Positions 57,393 through 64,000 of a stretch of DNA of 64,000 bases are shown one piece after another. This stretch comes from Alcanivoracaceae bacterium (lineage in GTDB: Bacteria; Pseudomonadota; Gammaproteobacteria; Xanthomonadales; Marinicellaceae), in the NCBI GenBank assembly GCA_016744455.1, contig JADGEI010000003.1, positions 148,530-212,529 of the forward strand, written 5' to 3'. How positions within the stretch are numbered: the first letter of the stretch is position 1; each line of letters starts with the position of its first letter. The position numbers and the translations under genes are program-made. The notes under the pieces were generated by a model, which was not told where the DNA came from, ran no database searches, and saw nothing but the letters and a program-made list of their open reading frames with translations.

Positions 57393-58112
57393 TTAGTTTA
57401 ACCCCATTTCTTTTGCCTCTTTCTGAACCAAAAAACGTATAACATTAATTACTTCATCGCGATTGCGAATTTTAGTAGAAACTTTGTACTTACCATTAAC
57501 AACAACTGTTGGCGTTGAGGTTACTTGCATTTGAAAACCCATTTTATCTGCTTGGCGGAGTTTAGAATCCAAAATAAAAGATTCTGCTGTGCTTAAAAAA
57601 GCCTCTTTATCAACATTGGTGTTTTCAGCATACCATTGAGCCAATTGATCTATTGTATTAAACCTTTTATGTTCTTCGTGCAGCGCCTCAAATAATTTGA
57701 TGTGTGATTCATCAACCAAACCCATAACTTCTGCCGTTAAATAGGCTTGTTGGAATATTGACCAGCTTGGGTTAAAATTTAATGGCACTCTTTGTAACTT
57801 AGCGTAATCTTTTTTACCCGACAGCCATTTATCCATAAATGGTTCAAAATGAAAACAATGTGGACAGGTGTAACCAAAAAACTCATAAACAATAACATGT
57901 TTAGGGCTCTCTGTAGTATAAGGCGTAGCCAACAACTGGTAATCTTCTCCTAGGTTGTACGTCAGGTTACTCTGTTTGGTTGCAGAGCTTTCCTGTTTTT
58001 GTGTCACTTCTTTGTTAGAAGTGTTTTCAACTTTCTTACTAGAAGAGGTACCTTCACCATTTCCACAAGAAAACAACACAAACAGGAGACACCAAATAAT
58101 GGTTAAACGCAT
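57393..58112 (-). CDS. DsbA-family lipoprotein thiol:disulfide oxidoreductase
   Basis: A 239-residue thioredoxin-fold protein with the DsbA catalytic motif CPHC in FFGYTCPHCFHFEPFM (near residue 84) and the cis-Pro loop TSTPTVVVNGKYKV. The N-terminus is a lipoprotein signal (lipobox FSCG, Cys16), followed by a Ser/Lys/Glu-rich linker, so this DsbA is tethered to a membrane, unusual for the family. It likely introduces or isomerises disulfides in the periplasm. It overlaps the preceding DsbA gene (TAATG). Confidence 0.9.
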   Translation of the reverse strand: MRLTIIWCLLFVLFSCGNGEGTSSSKKVENTSNKEVTQKQESSATKQSNLTYNLGEDYQLLATPYTTESPKHVIVYEFFGYTCPHCFHFEPFMDKWLSGKKDYAKLQRVPLNFNPSWSIFQQAYLTAEVMGLVDESHIKLFEALHEEHKRFNTIDQLAQWYAENTNVDKEAFLSTAESFILDSKLRQADKMGFQMQVTSTPTVVVNGKYKVSTKIRNRDEVINVIRFLVQKEAKEMGLN

Positions 58113-58759
58113 TATTCAGTCAACCCCATTGATTCAGCTTCTTTGTTAGCTAAGAAGGATGCCAAATCTAAAAGGGCAGAGTTGCTTTTCAAAGTCTTTT
58201 TATTTGGTTTGTACTTTCCATTGATGACTATTGATGGTGTTGAAGTAATTTTCATTTTTCGCATCATATTGTTTGATTGGCGGACTTTTGAATCTATCAT
58301 AAACGAATTAGCCGTCGAAATAAAAGCTTGTTTATCAACATTAAATTTTTCTGCATACCAATCTGCAACGTCTTCAATCGTACTAAACCTTTTTCTTTGT
58401 TTATGAACAGCGTCAAACATAGGCTGGTGCGTTTGCTCAATAATTCCCATTGTTTCTGCAGTGTAATAAGCTTTAGCCAAGATATCCCAGCCCGGTTGAA
58501 AAAGTACAGGAACCCTCACCAATTTTACATTCTTTGGTAACTTCTTATGCCAAGGTTTCATAAATACTTGAAAAGTCGAGCAATGAGGACATTTGTAACC
58601 AAAAAACTCATAGACAACAACTTGATCATCACTCTCGGTTGCAAATACGGGGTCCAACTCTGTGTAATGTAAATCTTTAACATAGGGTACAGCTTGATTG
58701 TCTTGAGCATTAGCTGTTATAAAACCTAATACAAACAATATAAATACAATTTTTTTCAT
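58112..58759 (-). CDS. DsbA-like periplasmic thiol:disulfide oxidoreductase (soluble copy)
   Basis: A 215-residue protein with a signal peptide (about 1-18, ending TANAQ), CPHC in FFGYKCPHCSTFQVFM and the cis-Pro segment ITSTPSIVINGKYKP. It is closely related to the lipoprotein copy 3' of it and to a third copy at 59480. It is a periplasmic oxidase of cysteine pairs. Its gene follows cytochrome c4 by 11 bp and overlaps the lipoprotein gene by one base of its stop. Confidence 0.93.
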   Translation of the reverse strand: MKKIVFILFVLGFITANAQDNQAVPYVKDLHYTELDPVFATESDDQVVVYEFFGYKCPHCSTFQVFMKPWHKKLPKNVKLVRVPVLFQPGWDILAKAYYTAETMGIIEQTHQPMFDAVHKQRKRFSTIEDVADWYAEKFNVDKQAFISTANSFMIDSKVRQSNNMMRKMKITSTPSIVINGKYKPNKKTLKSNSALLDLASFLANKEAESMGLTE

Positions 58760-58770
58760 AAATTACCTTT

Positions 58771-59382
58771 TTATTCTGAATATAATCCTTGGATGTAATT
58801 AGACACGGCCTTAATCTCATCATCACTTAAATATTTAACAACATCGGCCATAACTTTGCCGTTAATGTCATCATCATCTGCAGTTTTTTCACCAGCTCTA
58901 TAATCTTTAAGGCGTTGTTCGGTATATGCGGCATGTTGTCCTGCTAACACAGGGTAGCCTGAAAGCGGGTTCCCTTTACCAGCAACTCCATGACAGGCCA
59001 TACACGCAGGAATTTTCATTTTGGCATTTCCACCTTGATAAACAGCTTTGCCAACTTCAACCAAACTTTCATCTGCAGAACCTGTATTTGACTTTTGATT
59101 GGCAAAAAATGCAGCTAAATTTTTCATATCATCTTCAGTTAAACCAGCAACCATACCAGCCATTACTGTGCCTTTTCTTTCACCATTTTTAAACAAGGCT
59201 AACTGCCTTGCTGTATACTGCTTATGTTGGCCAGCTATTTTTGGCCACACCGGGTTTACACTGTTGCCATCTGCACCATGACATGATGCGCAAATAACAG
59301 ATTTTTCTTTACCAAGCTTTACATCGCCGGCTATTGAAAATTGCGCTAAAAATAAAGACATAATAATACCAGCTTTATGCAT
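58771..59382 (-). CDS. Di-haem cytochrome c4
   Basis: A 203-residue exported protein (signal about 1-18) with two covalent haem sites, CASCHG near residue 31 and CMACHG near 131, and two similar domains each with a G-x-M axial pattern (GTVMAGMVAGL, GKVMADVVKYL). Cytochrome c4 carries electrons to cbb3-type oxidases in the periplasm. It is flanked by DsbA-like genes, an arrangement known from other gammaproteobacteria (engB, cyt c4, dsbA). It probably shares a transcript with the two DsbA genes downstream. Confidence 0.94.
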   Translation of the reverse strand: MHKAGIIMSLFLAQFSIAGDVKLGKEKSVICASCHGADGNSVNPVWPKIAGQHKQYTARQLALFKNGERKGTVMAGMVAGLTEDDMKNLAAFFANQKSNTGSADESLVEVGKAVYQGGNAKMKIPACMACHGVAGKGNPLSGYPVLAGQHAAYTEQRLKDYRAGEKTADDDDINGKVMADVVKYLSDDEIKAVSNYIQGLYSE

Positions 59383-59479
59383 GTGTTTTCACTCCTAAAT
59401 GAAATTTTTAAATAATTCCCTTATTATACGGCGAAAACACCTTAAGCTTAAAGGAAACCATGATAAATAGAAAAATTCT

Positions 59480-60124
59480 TTATTTTAACCCCATAGACTG
59501 CGCCTCTTGTTCAACTAGTTGCAAGGTTAAATCTACCAAAGCATCATAACCACCTAAGGCTGAAACATCTGGCATGAACTTACCATTAATGACAAGTTTT
59601 GGTGTTCTTAACGCTTCCACTTTTAAGGCAATATTATTCCCTTTGTTTATCATGCTATCTACCATAAACGAATTGGCTGTTGTTATAAATGTATTTGCGT
59701 CAATATTAAACTCACTTGCATACCAATGTGCTATGTCTTCAATAGTTCGAAACTTTTTACCTTGTTTATGTACAGCATCGAACATTGGAATATGTGACTT
59801 TTCCAACACTCCCATTGTTTGAGCGGTATAAAAAGCTTGAGCGAACAGTTTCCATGAAGATTGAAAGCCAAGCGGAACACCTACAATTTTGGCATAGGAA
59901 GGAAGCTTGCTACGCAGCAACTTTATATGAGGTTGTATATTAGAACAATGAGGACATTTGTAACTAAAAAATTCATAGATAATAACAGACTGGTTTTCAT
60001 CTGTTGCATACGCAGGTTTAATAACTTGGTAATGTAAATTCTCTTGGTATGGCGATGATGACTCTTGAGCTAAACTTGTAGCTGAAATTAATACAAATGA
60101 GAATAAGATATTTTTTAGTAGCAT
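59480..60124 (-). CDS. DsbA-like periplasmic thiol:disulfide oxidoreductase (third copy)
   Basis: A 214-residue protein with a signal peptide (about 1-19, ending SLAQE) and CPHC in FFSYKCPHCSNIQPHI. The position of the cis-Pro is LRTPKLVINGKFMP, so TPK replaces the TSTPS/TSTPT of the other two copies; this may alter substrate choice. It is separated from cytochrome c4 by 97 bp and may have its own promoter. It is probably a duplicate of the 58112 gene. Confidence 0.92.
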   Translation of the reverse strand: MLLKNILFSFVLISATSLAQESSSPYQENLHYQVIKPAYATDENQSVIIYEFFSYKCPHCSNIQPHIKLLRSKLPSYAKIVGVPLGFQSSWKLFAQAFYTAQTMGVLEKSHIPMFDAVHKQGKKFRTIEDIAHWYASEFNIDANTFITTANSFMVDSMINKGNNIALKVEALRTPKLVINGKFMPDVSALGGYDALVDLTLQLVEQEAQSMGLK

Positions 60125-60251
60125 GTTTTGCCTTTTTGGTTTAACTGAACTTAAAGAGACACACTAAAAAACCTTTAGTTCACTAAAATAGATTCTATGG
60201 TTCAATTGTTGGGTAAAATGATATCAGGTGCAAAGAAAACTAATTCACATA

Positions 60252-60977
60252 TTACAACACAAACATTAATGGCCAATTTTTACCTGTAATCCAAATTTTG
60301 CTAGTGACTTTATCAAGCGCAATACCATTTAATACACCAGGTCTACGCATGGTATTTTCAAGTAAATTTGGTAAATGGTGTTTTGTGACAATTACACCTG
60401 TCTTAGGGTCAATTTCCACTATATAATTACTTTGGAAAATGTTGGCATATATTTTTCCATCAATCCACTCAAGTTCATTTAATTGTGAAACTGGTTTGCC
60501 ATTTATGGTGACATTAATACTGTACTCAACCTCAAATGACTCAGGGTTAATAAATTGTAAAACATTTGATCCATTTGACATAATCAAGTGTTGATTGTCA
60601 GTAGTCAATCCCCAGCCTTCTCCTTTGTATTTATGAGTTTTTATGGTTTTCAACGTCTGCTTATCAATTTCAAAAGCTATGCCTGATCGCCAAGTAAGCA
60701 TATATAAACGCCCATTAAACTCAGTCAAACCTTCAGCAAAATATTTATCAGAAAATTTAACTTGATTAATTATTTTTTGTGTTTTTAAATCCCAATGCAT
60801 TAAATGTGACTCACCAAATTGGCCACATGATTCCCATACTTGACTATTATGTATAACCAACCCTTGAGTGTAACATTTTGTGAAATGCGGAAGGCTTTCC
60901 CTAGACTTTAATGGCTGTGCTTTGGCTATTAAAGAAGTACAAATAAAAATAAAAACGTAAAAAGACTTTGTTTGCAT
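60252..60977 (-). CDS. Glutaminyl-peptide cyclotransferase (plant/bacterial QC type)
   Basis: A 241-residue beta-propeller protein of the glutamine cyclotransferase family, which cyclises N-terminal Gln of exported peptides to pyroglutamate. The family core FTKCYTQGLVIHNSQVWESCGQFGES, GEGWGLTTDNQHLIMSNGSN, LNELEWIDGKIYANIFQS and LNGIALD...KIWITGKNWP are present. A signal peptide (about 1-20, ending IAKAQ) indicates export. The frame opens at 61001; the ATG at 60977 starts closer to the signal peptide, but neither has a good ribosome site. Confidence 0.9.
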   Translation of the reverse strand: MQTKSFYVFIFICTSLIAKAQPLKSRESLPHFTKCYTQGLVIHNSQVWESCGQFGESHLMHWDLKTQKIINQVKFSDKYFAEGLTEFNGRLYMLTWRSGIAFEIDKQTLKTIKTHKYKGEGWGLTTDNQHLIMSNGSNVLQFINPESFEVEYSINVTINGKPVSQLNELEWIDGKIYANIFQSNYIVEIDPKTGVIVTKHHLPNLLENTMRRPGVLNGIALDKVTSKIWITGKNWPLMFVL

Positions 60978-61106
60978 ACTGATACCACTATTGTTGAACA
61001 TCTAGTTTAATATAATCCAACCCATTAGATGACTGTAATTGCTTAAAAGTTCATCTATTTGTGGATTATATTCAGACTCAAAGCAACTATCAGTTAAAAT
61101 ACCACC

Positions 61107-61730
61107 ATGAAAAATATATTTGCACGAACACAATTTCTAAAATCAGCTTACAAAGTATCACAACTACCTGAAGACACGGGACTTGAAATCGCCATAGCTG
61201 GACGCTCCAATGCTGGAAAGTCTACCACATTAAATACCCTGGTTGGCAACAAGAAACTAGCAAAAGTAAGTAAAACCCCTGGAAGAACACAACTACTTAA
61301 CTGTTTTGACTTGGGCAACAATATGCGGCTAGTTGACTTACCAGGTTATGGTTTTGCTAAAGTACCTAAAAAAGTCAAGGCTCACTGGCAACACGAAATC
61401 AACCTCTACTTACAACAACGTAAAAGTTTAATTGGCGTTGTTATAGTTATGGACATTCGTCACCCGCTAAAAGAATTTGATAGGCAGTTCTTGCATTGGG
61501 CTGATCAATCCGGATTATATTCACACGTCTTATTAAATAAGTCGGATAAATTTAAGTCCGGCAAGCGCAAGGCCGCTTTTCTTGATGTTCAAAAAGAAAT
61601 GGCAACTATTTCACGTACATCTACTATTCAAACCTTCTCCGGATTGAAAAAAGAAGGTATAGCTGAATTATCTTCTACACTTTTGTCTTGGTATAACGAC
61701 CCGAGCATTGCAGGATTAGAAGAAGAATAA
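61107..61730 (+). CDS. engB: Ribosome biogenesis GTPase EngB/YsxC
   Basis: A 207-residue TRAFAC GTPase required for 50S ribosomal subunit assembly. It has G1 GRSNAGKSTTLN, the switch region KTPGRTQLLNCF, G3 DLPGYGFAKV, G4 LLNKSDKFKSG and a C-terminal helix ending SSTLLSWY. Complete and of normal length. Confidence 0.96.
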   Translation: MKNIFARTQFLKSAYKVSQLPEDTGLEIAIAGRSNAGKSTTLNTLVGNKKLAKVSKTPGRTQLLNCFDLGNNMRLVDLPGYGFAKVPKKVKAHWQHEINLYLQQRKSLIGVVIVMDIRHPLKEFDRQFLHWADQSGLYSHVLLNKSDKFKSGKRKAAFLDVQKEMATISRTSTIQTFSGLKKEGIAELSSTLLSWYNDPSIAGLEEE

Positions 61731-61788
61731 TGTATTTTTAGGCTCTACATAAATTTGAACCAATACAAAAAGAATATCAAAAATTCTC

Positions 61789-62352
61789 TTAAAATCTTAA
61801 AACAGATAAAATACGCTGTTGTACTTGTTCGATAGTTCCAGTGCCAAGTACTTCACTCAGCACCTCATGTTTTTTATAATGATCGACTACTGGAGATGTT
61901 AGGTTTTCATAAATCTTAATTCGATCACGAACCACTTCTTCAGTGTCATCTGTTCGCCCTTCAACTTCAGCACGTTTAGCTATTCGTCCGACCACCTCTT
62001 CAGGGTCAACAGCAATTAAAATAGCGTGCTCTGCAGGCATATTAATTTCTTTTAATAGCACATCAAGCATATCAGCTTGCACTAAATTACGAGGAAATCC
62101 ATCAAGAATAAAACCATCTCTGGCATCATCTTTTGACAACCTGTCTTTTAGCATGCCTAACACAATTTCATCATTCACTAATTGTCCTTTGTCCATAACA
62201 ATTTTGGCAGCTAAACCAAGCTCAGTTTTTTCAACAATAGCTCCTCGTAACAAATCTCCTGTTGAGATATGTGGAATATTGAATTCTTCTTTTAGTAACT
62301 TTGCTTGTGTGCCTTTTCCAGAGCCAGGCGCGCCCAATAAAACTAATCTCAT
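61789..62352 (-). CDS. adk: Adenylate kinase (short form)
   Basis: A 187-residue kinase catalysing ATP + AMP to 2 ADP. The P-loop is GAPGSGKGTQAKLL at residue 8; STGDLLRG and DGFPRNLVQADML are the AMP-site motifs; the LID region EVEGRTDDTEEVVRDRI is short, without the Cys4/zinc insertion of long forms, as in Xanthomonas. The ATG at 62352 has GAGAAG just before it. The frame opens six codons further upstream. Confidence 0.96.
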   Translation of the reverse strand: MRLVLLGAPGSGKGTQAKLLKEEFNIPHISTGDLLRGAIVEKTELGLAAKIVMDKGQLVNDEIVLGMLKDRLSKDDARDGFILDGFPRNLVQADMLDVLLKEINMPAEHAILIAVDPEEVVGRIAKRAEVEGRTDDTEEVVRDRIKIYENLTSPVVDHYKKHEVLSEVLGTGTIEQVQQRILSVLRF

Positions 62353-62480
62353 TATCTTCTCAAACCACACTTATATTAGAAAGTGCTTATAAACCATGTA
62401 AGGGTGTGATAAAGTAACGCCTAGGCTTTATTAAGTCAACCTTTTAACAAGAATTTAACCAATAAATAAGAGTGAAAACC

Positions 62481-63740
62481 ATGACAAAGAAAAATGCCCT
62501 ATACTGCCAATCTGGTGGAGTCACAGCAGTAATAAATGCAACAGCTTGTGGGGTAATCGAAACTGCTCGAAAATATTCAAATAAAATTGGAACTGTTTAC
62601 GGTGCGAAAAATGGAATTATTGGAGCATTACGTGAGGAATTGGTTGATACATCTTTCGAGTCAGACCAAGATATAGCCGCCTTAAAACACACCCCAGGTG
62701 GTGCTTTTGGCTCTTGCCGATTTAAATTAAAGGACATTAAATCACAACGTGCCGAGTACGAACGTTTGATTGACGTTTTAAAAATACACAATATCGGCTA
62801 TCTTTTTTACAATGGAGGTGGCGATTCATCAGATACCGCTTACAAAATTTCAAAAATGGCAAATGAATTAGGGTTTCCAGTTAACTGTATTGGGGTACCG
62901 AAAACCATTGATAACGATTTGCCAATTACTGATACATGCCCAGGATTTGGAACAACAGCAAAATACATTGCTACATCGATCATGGAGGCCTCTCTAGATG
63001 TTGAGTCTATGAGTGAATCTTCAACCAAAGTCTTTGTTATGGAAGTTATGGGCAGACATGCAGGTTGGATTGCTGCCGCAGGCGGTTTGGCTGGTAAGAC
63101 CCATGATGAACCTCCACAAATAATCTTGTTTCCTGAAATCCCTTTTGAAAAGAAAACTTTTTTAGAACGGGTTAAATATTCTGTTGAAAATTTTGGTTAT
63201 TGTTCAATTATTGTTTCCGAAGGTGTTCAAGACAAAGACGGAAAGTTTTTAGCTGATGCAGGAACAGTAGATGCTTTTGGCCACTCTCAATTGGGTGGAG
63301 TAGCACCAGTAATTGCCAATATGGTTCGTGATGAACATGGTTACAAATACCATTGGGCCGTTTCCGATTACTTACAACGATCAGCTAGGCATTTGGCTTC
63401 ACAAACTGATTTTGAACAAGCTTATGCCGTTGGTGAAGCAGCAGTAAAACTTGCTATTGAAGGAAAGAATGGTGTCATACCTGTCATCAAACGCATCTCA
63501 AATAATCCATATCAGTGGGAAATTGCTACGGCAGAATTAGCCGACATGGCCAATGTAGAAAAAATGCTACCTCGTAGCTATATAACAGAAGATGGTTTTG
63601 GCATTACTGAAGAATGCCGAACATATATGCAACCATTAATTGAAGGCGAAGCCTACCCTCCCTACAAAAATGGTTTGCCAAACTATATACGATTGCAAAA
63701 AACCATGTTAAAAAAGAAGCTTCCTAATTTTAGCGTTTAG
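62481..63740 (+). CDS. pfp: Pyrophosphate-dependent 6-phosphofructokinase
   Basis: A 419-residue phosphofructokinase. The ATG at 62481 follows an AAGAGTGA ribosome site; a GTG three codons earlier is in frame. The N-terminal sequence CQSGGVTAVINA is the family hallmark. In the phosphate-donor site, GGGDSSDTAYK replaces the ATP-type GGDGS, and the sequence PKTIDND carries the Lys that marks PPi use. MGRHAGWIAAAGGLA and SDYLQRSARHLAS complete the core. It allows reversible glycolysis with PPi. Neighbours pgi (at 51 kb) and adk fit central energy metabolism. Confidence 0.93.
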   Translation: MTKKNALYCQSGGVTAVINATACGVIETARKYSNKIGTVYGAKNGIIGALREELVDTSFESDQDIAALKHTPGGAFGSCRFKLKDIKSQRAEYERLIDVLKIHNIGYLFYNGGGDSSDTAYKISKMANELGFPVNCIGVPKTIDNDLPITDTCPGFGTTAKYIATSIMEASLDVESMSESSTKVFVMEVMGRHAGWIAAAGGLAGKTHDEPPQIILFPEIPFEKKTFLERVKYSVENFGYCSIIVSEGVQDKDGKFLADAGTVDAFGHSQLGGVAPVIANMVRDEHGYKYHWAVSDYLQRSARHLASQTDFEQAYAVGEAAVKLAIEGKNGVIPVIKRISNNPYQWEIATAELADMANVEKMLPRSYITEDGFGITEECRTYMQPLIEGEAYPPYKNGLPNYIRLQKTMLKKKLPNFSV

Positions 63741-64000
63741 AAAAGATACATTAAATTTCGTGTTGCAAACCCCACTTAGCAAATGAATATGTAAATGTAT
63801 TATTTTGATAGGCGAATCAACACCTATCAAAGTATTGGCATTACATAATTTTATCTAGTTAAGAATAAATTTTAATTGCCTGCAATTTTAGTATATAATG
63901 TATTGATAATAGAGCCATATTCATAACTAAAAAATCGACCTGATTTATTTACCAAATATAGCATAAAAAAAAATGTGTCTGATGAAAGTTCGATATAATA
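63741..64000. other. Intergenic tail of the window
   Basis: No coding frame is supported in these 260 bp. TATAAT near 63892 suggests a promoter for a gene beyond the window on the plus strand. Confidence 0.5.

Overview
The window is AT-rich, gene-dense chromosomal DNA from a marine-type gammaproteobacterium. Several traits point to the Lysobacterales/Xanthomonadales side, possibly near Marinicella: a short 187-residue adenylate kinase next to a PPi-type phosphofructokinase, an NAD-type isocitrate dehydrogenase, and two secreted proteins with a C-terminal 'IF-x-[ND]-[GS]-F-E' motif that I associate with secreted proteins of that group. This placement rests on memory of gene families, not on a search. 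No rRNA, tRNA, CRISPR array, insertion sequence or prophage was recognised.

Layout. 1-3.9 kb (minus): a TonB-dependent receptor, a DUF3450 protein and the start of an ExbB/TolQ-like protein, i.e. an outer-membrane receptor with its own energiser, behind a strong promoter with a palindromic operator. 4.2-7.5 kb: NAD-isocitrate dehydrogenase divergent from a two-gene nucleotide-sugar unit (NeuC-like epimerase, DegT-family aminotransferase). 7.6-12.4 kb: an OmpA-domain protein with three Ig/cadherin-like repeats coupled to a lone Hpt protein, then an M48 lipoprotein protease and an APC permease. 12.7-16.4 kb: peptide ABC importer genes oppB, oppC and a fused oppDF, with no binding protein. 24.8-16.4 kb (minus): a very tight eight-gene operon mixing lipid, carrier-protein, metal-chelate-uptake and secretion-ATPase functions. 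24.8-39.4 kb: PaaZ-like enzyme, DUF4426 protein, S8 protease, two paired DUF697-type GTPases, an exported peroxiredoxin, a dicarboxylate symporter, a TraB/GumN-like protein and an SBBP beta-propeller protein. 46.5-39.5 kb (minus): the complete F1Fo ATP synthase operon atpIBEFHAGDC with a clear promoter and terminator. 46.6-47.4 kb: a long gene-poor stretch holding a fragment of a kelch-type gene. 47.4-64 kb: a duplicated DUF1538 protein with a PII-like tail, dcd, apbC/mrp, pgi, a candidate small RNA, a pcnB-folK fusion, ferredoxin, a GMC oxidoreductase, a set of three DsbA-like proteins with cytochrome c4, a glutaminyl cyclotransferase-like protein, engB, adk and pfp.

Most of this is housekeeping plus envelope biology. 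The parts most worth a second look are the eight-gene overlapping operon, the shared C-terminal motif on the secreted proteins, the OmpA-cadherin/Hpt pair, the candidate sRNA between pgi and pcnB-folK, the receptor operator, and the kelch-gene fragment upstream of the atp operon.
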